A stretch of 64,000 nt of DNA. Source: Micromonosporaceae bacterium KJ-029. GTDB lineage: Bacteria; Actinomycetota; Actinomycetes; Mycobacteriales; Micromonosporaceae. The stretch covers positions 62,001 to 126,000 of the forward strand of contig BIFP01000019.1 of NCBI GenBank assembly GCA_005402585.1, in the 5' to 3' direction. Below, piece after piece: positions 47,501 through 53,817 of the stretch. Made by a program: the position numbers and the translations under genes. The notes below the pieces were generated by a model, which searched no databases, was not told the DNA's origin, and worked only from the letters and a program-made list of their open reading frames with translations. Each line of letters opens with the position of its first letter. Positions within the stretch are counted from its first letter, which is position 1.

Positions 47501-47850
47501 GAATGACCTGGCTGGCCCGGGTGCGTCCGCTCGACCGTCTGGTCACCACGCTGAACAGCCGGGCCCTGACGATCTACCTGTGGCACAACGCGGCGATCGC
47601 GGTCTGTTTCGTCGTCGGCGACATGTTCGGCGCCTGGCGGCTCGGGAAGCTCGGTTACCTGGCGGTGGCGCTGGTGATCCTCGGTGCGGTCGTGCTGCTG
47701 CTCGGTTGGGTCGAGGACGTCAGCGCCCAGCGCAGGCCCCGGCTGGTCCCCTGGCCGGCCCGCGCGAAGGCGAAACCGGTGGCGACCCGACCGGCCCACG
47801 TACCGGAACCGGCACCGGCACGCCGGAACCGGATGCCCGCGGGTCGATGA
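44554..47850 (+). CDS. Polysaccharide deacetylase - GT2 glycosyltransferase - acyltransferase fusion
   Basis: 1098 residues, three enzyme domains in one chain. A membrane segment (about 25-45) anchors an external NodB deacetylase (about 85-285) with TFDDGP (95-100), HTFSHPD metal ligands (His148, His152) and VLLHD. Two membrane segments near 312-350 lead to a cytoplasmic GT2 domain (about 370-600) with VDDGST, VDGD (454-457), AEDTD (545-549) and QRYRW (583-587), the pattern of processive synthases. More membrane segments follow, then from about 735 an acyltransferase-3 domain of about ten segments (FDVLRAVALARVIVYH, YLWHN near 1010). NodB-GT2 proteins of the MatB type make poly-GlcNAc-like surface glycan in Streptomyces. 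The added acyltransferase suggests an acylated, partly deacetylated polymer. Product inferred. Confidence 0.9.
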   Translation: MVRTTHTEPPPSRTDRPARPRRHTGWIVWGSLITVVLCVLVVEAYANSEFVPDHVREVGDQAGVPAAIRSGGPVIDTTEGRRTSYHMPPRTIALTFDDGPDPVWTPQVLDVLRRHQASATFFVVGSQVARHSDLARRIAAEGHELGVHTFSHPDATLLSDWRRRLEYAQTQQAIMSTAGVRTSLLRFPYSSTPDSVDDEAWAAIQEAGRLGYLTAVNDTDSRDWAKPGVDAVVRNMTPPAGQGAVVLLHDAGGDRSQTVAALDRFIPMMMAQGYHFTTISGGVNQALAMDGAGTRPVAGNVPVSALDRWRSGAIVLAVNIADLFLAALRVLFVVVGVLMLLRTVLLLLLAGRLARRRRSRRWRWGPPVTDPVSIIVPAYNEQAGIVASVRSLATGDHRRIEVIVVDDGSTDGTADLVEALGLPNVRVVRKPNGGKPSALNTGILYARHEIVVMVDGDTVFERDAVRRLVQPFADPSVGAVAGNVKVVNRAGLLGRWQHIEYVIGFSLDRRLYETLGCIPTVPGAIAAFRRRALLAAGGISHDTLAEDTDITMAVLRAGWRVVYEERARAWTEVPSSVTQLWRQRYRWSYGTMQAMWKHRRAVLDRGSSGRFGRFGLPVLALFGVVLPLLGPVLDLMAVYGLFFLGTTETALAWLAMLGVQALTALVAFRLDRERISPLWTLPLQQFAYRQLMYLVLLRSTVTALTGTRLRWRKLKRAGDPATDPGGQRAPATGGGRDRWFDVLRAVALARVIVYHMFGFAWLSWALPAMGIMFALGGSLMARSLDRSAPGALTARLRRLLPALWVMGAVLVPVMIWHGWSDRPAWPAFLTWLVPLAQPAGSEWAADVTGVLWYLVTFLWLILLSPVLLALYRRWPLPTLLLPLSVVVTLQLAAPSLGRAVVDSVAIDLATFGSCWMVGFAHRDGHLRRIPWAVLVPLAGLCLAGGAAWVWTHPEAGFDLNEIPVAQSLYSLGFALLLLRLAPRMTWLARVRPLDRLVTTLNSRALTIYLWHNAAIAVCFVVGDMFGAWRLGKLGYLAVALVILGAVVLLLGWVEDVSAQRRPRLVPWPARAKAKPVATRPAHVPEPAPARRNRMPAGR

Positions 47851-47890
47851 CCTCGACGGCGGCACCCCGAGCGGGGTGTCGCCGTCGAGG
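47851..47890. terminator. 18-bp hairpin between converging genes
   Basis: CCTCGACGGCGGCACCCC (47851-47868), loop GAGC, right arm 47873-47890 with one G-U pair. It starts at the base after the fusion-protein stop and ends ten bases before the converging stop at 47901. Confidence 0.8.
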
Positions 47891-47900
47891 CCGGGCACGG

Positions 47901-48167
47901 TCAGCTGTGTCTGCGCTGCCGGGGCAACCACCCCATGAACCGCTCCTGAAGCGACGGACCCGCCGTGGGCAGATCATGGGTGGCGGTGGCGAGGCAGGAC
48001 CCCAGGTAGACGGTCAACATGGCGCGATCCTTTCGGTACTCCTCCAACAGGAGGTCGCGCTTGGTCTCACATGGCCACTCCGCGCCACAGGTCCCGCAGG
48101 TCCAGTCCGGCGTCGACGGGGCATGATCCTTCGCGCTGGACGGCGAGGATTCGGCAGCATCGGTCAT
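47901..48167 (-). CDS. Small Cys-motif protein, copy A
   Basis: 88 residues from ATG 48167, five bases after GGGAG. Core motif PDWTCGTCGAEWPC (about 20-33) has three Cys in a W-x-C-x2-C-G-x3-W-P-C pattern. It is followed by a helical part ending with L-x-ERFMGWLPR. The next gene upstream (48290-48595) is a paralogue. Proteins with this pattern are widespread in actinomycetes and sometimes carry a flavin reductase label that the sequence does not justify. Function unknown; metal binding by the Cys is possible. Confidence 0.75.
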   Translation of the reverse strand: MTDAAESSPSSAKDHAPSTPDWTCGTCGAEWPCETKRDLLLEEYRKDRAMLTVYLGSCLATATHDLPTAGPSLQERFMGWLPRQRRHS

Positions 48168-48289
48168 CGCGCTCCCTTCCCGATCCCTGTCCCGTCCCCC
48201 ACGACGGTCGACAGTGGATGGCGCCATGCTCGGCGATGTCTGAACAGCGCCAAGTCGCGCTCCGGTGTCACACCGTCGCGAAATGGTGG

Positions 48290-48595
48290 TCAGCGGGGCG
48301 CCCGCCGGCGGGGCAGCCAGCCGAAGAACCGGTCCTGCAACGAGGTCGCCCCCGGGGCGTGCAGGTCCTCCGCGGCGGCGGCCAGGCAGGCCCCGAGGTA
48401 CACACTGAGCATCGCCCGATCCACCCCGTACTCGGTCAGGAGTCGGTCACGCTTCGGCTGGCAAGGCCACTCCGCGCCACAGGTGCCGCATGTCCAGTCG
48501 GGTGTCCTCGGAGCGTGCTCGCCCGCCCCCGCCACCGGGGCGATCCCGCCCGCCTCGGCCACCATGACACCCGAGCGATCCGCAACACCCGTCAT
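48290..48595 (-). CDS. Small Cys-motif protein, copy B
   Basis: 101 residues from ATG 48595, four bases after GGGAG. Same core as copy A, PDWTCGTCGAEWPC (about 31-44), then KRDRLLTEYGVDRAMLSVYLG and a final LQDRFFGWLPRRR. The Ala/Gly-rich N-terminal 28 residues differ from copy A. The two genes are tandem with 122 bp between them. Divergent from the phosphopantetheinyl transferase gene. Confidence 0.75.
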   Translation of the reverse strand: MTGVADRSGVMVAEAGGIAPVAGAGEHAPRTPDWTCGTCGAEWPCQPKRDRLLTEYGVDRAMLSVYLGACLAAAAEDLHAPGATSLQDRFFGWLPRRRAPR

Positions 48596-48831
48596 TGCGC
48601 TCCCTTCCGTCTCCGCCCTGTACGGCGGATGAGCACCCGCCGTCAGCGACCCGTCACCCCCGTGCCGAACCCGACAGCGTCCGATCACGTTCCTGTGTTA
48701 CACCGTTGCGGTACGTTCACCAACCATGGCCACCGCGACTCGCCGCGCGAACCACGTCCACCCGGAACCGCCCTCGTCGCCGATCGACGTCACGAGGACG
48801 CGTCGCCGGAACCGCCCCTGGGGAGCCGAAG

Positions 48832-49488
48832 GTGCGTGATCTCCTGCCGCCTGCCGTCGCCGTCGCGGTGGCCGATCCGGGCGACTGGGCCGGCCAGTTG
48901 CACGCCGCGGAGGCGGCCTGCCTCGGTGACCGCGCGGTGTCCAGCCGTCGGCGCGACTTCACCGCCGGTCGGTCATGCGCCCGCCGCGCCATGGCCGCGC
49001 TGGGCCTGCCGCCGGTCGCCGTTCCCGCCGCCGCCGACCGGTCGCCGGTCTGGCCGTCGGAGCTGGTCGGCACCATCACGCACACCCGCGGCTACTGTGC
49101 CGCCGCCGTCGCCCGCCGCGCCGAGATCCGGTCGGTCGGCATGGACGCCGAGCAGCACAAGGAGCTGAGCCCCGGGGTACGCCGCCTGATCTGCCTGCCG
49201 GAGGAGGAGGACCGGTGCGGTCGGCTGCCCCCGGGTGTCTTCTGGCCGGCGGTGGTGTTCAGCGCCAAGGAGACCGTGTACAAGAACTGGCACCCGATCG
49301 TCGGCACCTGGCTGGACTTCCACGACGCGCTGGTGGACCTCGACCCTGACGCCGGGACGTTCACCGCCCGGATCGCACCGGCCCGGATCGACGCCGCGTC
49401 GGTCGCCCACCCTCCGGCGACGGTCATCGGCCGGTTCGCGGTGGACGCGGACCTCGTCCGCACCGCCGCCACACTGCCACCGCTGTGA
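48832..49488 (+). CDS. 4'-phosphopantetheinyl transferase (EntD/Npt type)
   Basis: Activates acyl or peptidyl carrier proteins of secondary metabolism with the CoA arm. 218 residues from GTG 48832, seven bases after GGAG. Motifs: RDFTAGRSCARRAMAALG (about 42-59), GTITHTRGYCAAAVAR, VGMDAEQH (Mg ligands, about 103-110) and FSAKETVYKNWHP (about 144-156). This is the Sfp-like EntD class with broad specificity. No NRPS or PKS gene lies in the window, so its targets are elsewhere. Longer upstream frames lack a matching start. Confidence 0.93.
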   Translation: MRDLLPPAVAVAVADPGDWAGQLHAAEAACLGDRAVSSRRRDFTAGRSCARRAMAALGLPPVAVPAAADRSPVWPSELVGTITHTRGYCAAAVARRAEIRSVGMDAEQHKELSPGVRRLICLPEEEDRCGRLPPGVFWPAVVFSAKETVYKNWHPIVGTWLDFHDALVDLDPDAGTFTARIAPARIDAASVAHPPATVIGRFAVDADLVRTAATLPPL

Positions 49489-49572
49489 CGGCGCCACGGA
49501 CCGAACGGAGTTGCCGGCACGCGGTAGCGTCAGGCGCGATTCGCGTCCGCCATCAGGTGCCCGAGGAGTACG

Positions 49573-50628
49573 GTGAGCCACCCCCAGCCCCCAGACGGGC
49601 CGCAGGATCCCTACCGGCCGAACCCGGCGCCGCCGAGCGATCCCTGGGCGCCGTTGCCCCCGGTCGGGCCGACGCCCGGCGCGGCGCCGGACGGAACGTG
49701 GGCTGCGCCGCAGCAGCCCGGCCCCGCCGATCCGTGGGCCGCGCCGCAGCACCCGGGTGCCGCCGGGCCGCCCGTCTCCGGCGCACCGCAGCCGGCGTCG
49801 CCCGGTGAGCCGTGGGCTCCGGTCTCCGGCGCGCCACAGCCGCCCACCTCGGGTGCGCCGTACCCGCCGAGCGGCCCCTACCAGGCGAGTGGCCCGTACC
49901 CGCCGAGCGGCCCGTACCCACCGGGTGGCGCGTATCCGCCCGGCGGCGGGTACCCACCCGCCGGCCCCGGATATCCGCCCGGCGTGCCCCAACCGGGCGC
50001 CCCGAGTGGCGGCAAGGGCAAGAAGACCATCCTGATCGTCGTGATCGTGGTGGTCGTCCTGGCGCTACTCTGCTGCGTCGTTGGCGTCGTCGCGCTCATC
50101 AACGGGGCGAACCGGGCCGCCGAGCAGGTGTCCGAGTCGCTACCCACCCCGGCGGTCACCCGTGGCCTGCCGGAGCCGCCGAGCAGCGCGCCCACCAAGG
50201 CCAGCCCGCCCGCGCCGGCCAACGACGGCGAGACGTTCAACATGCGGCCGGGGGACACCCTGGTCCTGAGCGACAACGACGGCACCACCGAGATCACCGT
50301 GACGAAGTTTCGGACCGTCACCGAGGGGTGCAGTTCGTTCGCGCCCAAGCCGGAGAAGGGCCGGTATCTGATCGCCGACGTGACGGCCACCGTCACCAAG
50401 GGCACCGGATCGATCAACCCGTTCTTCTTCGAGTGGGTGGCCGACGACGGCACCACGGTCAACGGGCTGGTCGGCGCGCTGTCCGGCTGCGGAGATCCGC
50501 TCGGCTCGGGCAACAACCTGCGAGCGGGCAGCAAGCGGGCCGGCACGGTCGTCTTCGACGTGGCCAACACCAAGGGCGCCCTGGAGTACCGGCACCTGTT
50601 CGAGACCGCCGGGTCCTGGAAGCCTTAG
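49573..50628 (+). CDS. Proline-rich single-pass membrane protein with DUF4352-like domain
   Basis: 351 residues from GTG 49573. A 145-residue cytoplasmic region of Pro/Gly/Tyr repeats (YPPSGPY, YPPGG, SGAPQP) is followed by a basic GGKGKK and one membrane segment (about 152-175). A Pro-rich stalk and an external beta domain (about 215-350, TLVLSDNDGTTEITVTKF, GRYLIADVTATVTKGTGSIN) resemble DUF4352. Two Cys (TEGCSSF and LSGCGDP) may pair. Such proteins are common in actinobacteria, of unknown role; the Pro-rich part may bind SH3 or WW-like partners. Confidence 0.75.
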   Translation: MSHPQPPDGPQDPYRPNPAPPSDPWAPLPPVGPTPGAAPDGTWAAPQQPGPADPWAAPQHPGAAGPPVSGAPQPASPGEPWAPVSGAPQPPTSGAPYPPSGPYQASGPYPPSGPYPPGGAYPPGGGYPPAGPGYPPGVPQPGAPSGGKGKKTILIVVIVVVVLALLCCVVGVVALINGANRAAEQVSESLPTPAVTRGLPEPPSSAPTKASPPAPANDGETFNMRPGDTLVLSDNDGTTEITVTKFRTVTEGCSSFAPKPEKGRYLIADVTATVTKGTGSINPFFFEWVADDGTTVNGLVGALSGCGDPLGSGNNLRAGSKRAGTVVFDVANTKGALEYRHLFETAGSWKP

Positions 50629-50688
50629 GCGGAGTACCACTCACCGCAGCCGGGTGAGACCGGAGTATTTGTCCTCATTGGACATCGC

Positions 50689-50694
50689 TACACT
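50689..50694 (+). promoter_or_regulatory. -10-like box TACACT just before the vWA gene
   Basis: TACACT ends eight bases before GTG 50702. With transcription starting at or next to the GTG the message would be leaderless, in keeping with the absence of a Shine-Dalgarno. No convincing -35 box. Confidence 0.35.
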
Positions 50695-50701
50695 CCGCCC
50701 G

Positions 50702-52006
50702 GTGATCAACAAGAGATGGTTGTCAGCCGTCCTGCTCGGGCTGCTGGCGGCGACCGCCCTGGCCGGCCCGGCGCCGGCATCGGCCGACGAAAAGGCAGAA
50801 CCCGTCAGCGAGCCGCCTCGCGTCCAGCTGGTGCTCGACGTGAGCGGCTCGATGCGGGCCACCGACATCGACGGACGCAGCCGGATCTCGGTGGCCCAGC
50901 AGGCGTTCGGCGAGGTGGTGGACGCCCTCCCCGACGAGACCCAGCTGGGCATCCGGGTGCTCGGCGCCACCTACAAGGGCAAGGACAAGCAGCAGGGCTG
51001 CCTGGACACCCAGCAGATCGTGCCGGTTGGCCCGGTGGACCGCGACCAGGCCAAGGCTGCGGTGGCCACGCTGCGCCCGACCGGATTCACCCCGGTCGGA
51101 CTGGCCCTGCGGGAGGCCGCCAAGGATCTGGGCACCGGCACCACCGCCCGACGGATCGTGCTGATCACCGACGGCGAGGACACCTGCGCCCCGCCGGACC
51201 CGTGCCAGGTCGCCCGGGAACTGGCGGCCAAGGGCACCACACTGGTGGTGGACACCCTCGGCCTGGCCCCCGACGACAAGGTACGCCGGCAGTTGCTCTG
51301 CATCGCCGCCGCCACCGGCGGGACGTACACCGCCGCGACGAGCGCCGACGACCTCACCGACCGGCTGAAGCAACTGGTGGACCGGGCCCGCGACACGTAC
51401 ACCACCACGCCGGCGAAGGTCGACGGGACGGACGTGTGCAAGGGTGCGCCGCTGCTCGCCCCCGGTGTCTACACCGACCGGGAGACGTTCTCCGAGCACC
51501 GCTGGTACCGGGTGCCGGTCCGGGCCGGACAGGAGCTGCGCGCGTCGGTCAGCGTGGCGCTCGACCGACCGATCAACCCGGACCACGGCGTACTGCTGCG
51601 GGCCACCGCCTCGGATGGCCGAGAACTGGTCCGTGGGGTCGACGCCGGCAGCGGACGAACCGACGTGGTCTCGGCCGGCCTGCGCTGGTCGGCCAACGAG
51701 GACGGTGACGACGCCGAACGCGACGAGGACGCCACACCCACTCCGTCGGCCAGCGCGACGCCCGCCGTCACCACCGTCTGCCTGGTGGTCAGCAACATGT
51801 TCTCGCCCCAGGCGGGCACCGAGCGGAACCCCGGCATGCCGGTCGAGCTGACCGTCGACGTGGTCGCCGCGTCCCCCGCCCCGGACGGGCCGGACCTGGG
51901 CCGGGGCTGGGTGTTGCTGCTCCTGCTGACCCTGGCCGGCCTGGTAACCGGGCTCGTCACCGGCCTGCTCACCCGCTGGTGGGTCGCGACCTGGAGGGAG
52001 AACTGA
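50702..52006 (+). CDS. Secreted, C-terminally anchored vWA-domain protein
   Basis: 434 residues from GTG 50702. Signal peptide about 1-28 ending near PAPASA-DEK. A von Willebrand A domain (about 36-225) has the MIDAS set: DVSGSMRATD, a Thr in GFTPVGLAL and ITDGEDTC. A beta-rich part (about 235-390) follows, with an acidic Asp/Glu and Pro/Ser linker, and one membrane segment (about 405-428) with a short basic tail. It probably binds a ligand on the outer face of the membrane. The next gene starts two bases after its stop and is predicted secreted too, so the pair likely works together. Confidence 0.85.
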   Translation: MINKRWLSAVLLGLLAATALAGPAPASADEKAEPVSEPPRVQLVLDVSGSMRATDIDGRSRISVAQQAFGEVVDALPDETQLGIRVLGATYKGKDKQQGCLDTQQIVPVGPVDRDQAKAAVATLRPTGFTPVGLALREAAKDLGTGTTARRIVLITDGEDTCAPPDPCQVARELAAKGTTLVVDTLGLAPDDKVRRQLLCIAAATGGTYTAATSADDLTDRLKQLVDRARDTYTTTPAKVDGTDVCKGAPLLAPGVYTDRETFSEHRWYRVPVRAGQELRASVSVALDRPINPDHGVLLRATASDGRELVRGVDAGSGRTDVVSAGLRWSANEDGDDAERDEDATPTPSASATPAVTTVCLVVSNMFSPQAGTERNPGMPVELTVDVVAASPAPDGPDLGRGWVLLLLLTLAGLVTGLVTGLLTRWWVATWREN

Positions 52007-52008
52007 GG

Positions 52009-52800
52009 ATGCGTACCCGCTCGGCAACCCTGGCCACGCTGCTGGCCGCCGGCATCGCCCTGGCCCCGGCCACGGCGATGGCCGCCCCCACTCCCACCCC
52101 CTCCCCCGGCGCCACCACCGTGACCAAGGCCGGCACGTCGTTCCTGAGCGCCACCCCGGTCGCCGCGGGCCAGCCGGTCCGGGTCGGCGCGTCGACCGGC
52201 GAATACCTCTACTGGTCGTTCCCGGCCGCCGCAGGTGAGACCCACGAGGTCAACGCGACGGTCTCCCTCGCCAAGAACCGCAGCGGCCGGTCGACCTGGA
52301 CGGTCGAGGTTTTCGACGGTTTGCGTCGCCGGCAGGCGTGCACGGCCGGCGCGCAGACGCCGACCGCCGACGCCTCGGCCAGCACCGTGGCCATCGGCTG
52401 CACCCTGCGTCGGGTCCGTTCCTGGGCCGAGCCGTGGTCCGCCGACCCGCTGCCCGGCACGTACTACGTGCGGCTGGCGGTGGTCAACGTACCCGAGACC
52501 GACCTCGGCCTGCCGATCGACGTGGACCTGCTGATCTCCACGACCGGCGACGCGGACACCTCGCCCGACGACGGCAGGCTGGAGGCGCCGCTGGTGCCGC
52601 CCGCCAACGCCGGCACGGTGCTGGACGCGGTGCCCACGGCCGCGCCGGAGGACGAGGACGACGACGGCTGGCGCCTCAACCTGACCGGCTGGCTGCCCGA
52701 GGCAGGCTCCCGCTGGATCTGGACCACGGCCGGTGGCGTGCTGGCCGCGGTGGCCGGTGTGGTCGGCTTCGCCCTCACCCGGCGCCGCTCCACCAGGTAA
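52009..52800 (+). CDS. Secreted, C-terminally anchored partner of the vWA protein
   Basis: 263 residues from ATG 52009. Signal peptide about 1-25 (TATMAA-type end), then a Pro/Thr stretch and a beta-rich external domain (about 45-185: EYLYWSFPAAAGETHEVNATVS, split). Two Cys in RRQACTAGAQTP and AIGCTLRR could pair. An acidic linker (EDEDDDG) precedes a C-terminal membrane segment (about 235-257) with RRRSTR after it. Family not recognised. The layout mirrors the C-terminal half of the vWA protein, so it is probably the other half of a surface complex. Confidence 0.75.
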   Translation: MRTRSATLATLLAAGIALAPATAMAAPTPTPSPGATTVTKAGTSFLSATPVAAGQPVRVGASTGEYLYWSFPAAAGETHEVNATVSLAKNRSGRSTWTVEVFDGLRRRQACTAGAQTPTADASASTVAIGCTLRRVRSWAEPWSADPLPGTYYVRLAVVNVPETDLGLPIDVDLLISTTGDADTSPDDGRLEAPLVPPANAGTVLDAVPTAAPEDEDDDGWRLNLTGWLPEAGSRWIWTTAGGVLAAVAGVVGFALTRRRSTR

Positions 52801-52967
52801 GAGAGACCGGCAGTAGGGCGGTGGAGGCGAGGCGGGTCCTGGCCGAGGGTGGCAAGGCGGAGGAGGAGGCCATGCCGGTGTTGCATGGCCGACGACGACA
52901 ACGCCGCCAGCCGAAGTGCCAGGGCGCGCCGCAGCCCCGCCAGTCCTATTGCCGGTCTCACTAAGCC

Positions 52968-53012
52968 CCGCCGGCAGGTCGCGCCCAGGTGCCGGGCACG
53001 ACCTGCCGGCGG
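52968..53012. terminator. 14-bp perfect hairpin
   Basis: CCGCCGGCAGGTCG (52968-52981) and its exact complement (52999-53012) with a 17-base loop. It lies six bases from the converging 2H-protein stop. The 167 bases before it (52801-52967) hold only a 47-codon Arg-rich frame that I do not believe is a gene. Confidence 0.65.
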
Positions 53013-53018
53013 CCCGCG

Positions 53019-53522
53019 CTACCGGTCTGCGACCAGCGGAAAGCGGCGTAGGACGGTGAAGCGGTCGACGGTGGTCTCGGTGAACAGCACCTCCCGCACC
53101 CACACCTCCGCCGCCAGCCGCCGGCCCCCGAGCGCAGCCAGGCAGTCCGCACCTCGCGACGAGGTACGCGGATGAGCCAGCGTCAGGTGTGCCGGAAAAT
53201 CGATCGGCGCCATCGGGTCTTCCAGCAGCTTCCGCCGCAGCCCAGCCCAGCGGCCGTCAACATCCTCGACCTGGAGGAAAACGCCACCGCGCCCCTCGTC
53301 CTCGGCGAAGACCTCACCCAACCGCAACCGGAACGGCGCCACGCCCGCGAGCTGCCGCTGCGCGCGGCACAACAGCAGTTCCTCGTCGGCAGTCTCCTCC
53401 GGGTACGCGATCGTCACGTGCGCCGGCACCACCGACGCCATCACCGGATCCCAGGTACGCCGCCACTGCTCCACCGGGCCGACCGCCGGCCCCTCCGGAA
53501 CCGCACACAGATGCCGTCGCAC
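53019..53522 (-). CDS. 2H phosphoesterase (2'-5' RNA ligase-like), second copy
   Basis: 167 residues from GTG 53522. Catalytic motifs HVTIAYPEE (about 32) and HLTLAHPRT (about 119). The N-terminus RRHLCAVPEGPAVGP and the VREVLFTETTVDRFTVLRRF end fit the fold. It shares little beyond the motifs with the copy at 13700-14269, so it is not a recent duplicate. Starts further upstream would run through the poly-C tract and are not credible. Substrate unknown. Confidence 0.82.
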   Translation of the reverse strand: MRRHLCAVPEGPAVGPVEQWRRTWDPVMASVVPAHVTIAYPEETADEELLLCRAQRQLAGVAPFRLRLGEVFAEDEGRGGVFLQVEDVDGRWAGLRRKLLEDPMAPIDFPAHLTLAHPRTSSRGADCLAALGGRRLAAEVWVREVLFTETTVDRFTVLRRFPLVADR

Positions 53523-53625
53523 CCCCGCAGCGTACGGCGGGGCTCGCTGTTTCCCCGTTGACGACCTGGTCCGGTTGAAAGGCCCAAGCCCGCCCTGCCC
53601 CACGCCAGCTACGGCATCCCGGGTT

Positions 53626-53638
53626 CCCCCCCCCCCCC
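53626..53638 (+). repeat. Poly-C tract (13 C)
   Basis: Thirteen consecutive C, the longest homopolymer in the window, 180 bp before the start of the sugar-binding lipoprotein gene. It is intergenic, so length change would alter promoter spacing rather than a reading frame. It could also be a sequencing-prone site. Confidence 0.8.
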
Positions 53639-53739
53639 AGCGGTGGATCCCCCCAACGCCATATGTCGAATCTCCTCGTTGGGCTGTCCTCCGGGCGCTG
53701 CCGTCCCGCGGCCCTCTTGTGGGGGTACACGGCCGTCTA

Positions 53740-53752
53740 TTAGTTTGTTTAG
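53740..53752 (+). promoter_or_regulatory. Putative sugar-regulator site TTAGTTTGTTTAG
   Basis: AT-rich element 65 bp before the importer start in otherwise GC-rich DNA. TTAGT/TTTAG repeats resemble sites of ROK- or LacI-type sugar regulators in actinomycetes. The rest of the 295-bp gap (53523-53817) holds the poly-C tract and no gene. Confidence 0.35.
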
Positions 53753-53817
53753 GATCCCGACGAAATCTCACCTAGCGCGCACTCCAGCGCGACCCAGCCC
53801 TTCTCGAAGGGAGACCG

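Noticed and set aside
49573..50010. YPPSGPY/YPPGG repeats as a DNA tandem repeat array
   Set aside because: The repetition is at protein level in a proline-rich domain and the DNA units vary in length and codons, so it is annotated as part of the gene.
52821..52964. 47-codon Arg/Gln-rich frame on the plus strand after the vWA partner
   Set aside because: No good ribosome site, no recognisable pattern, and it ends four bases before a terminator stem; probably 3' untranslated sequence.
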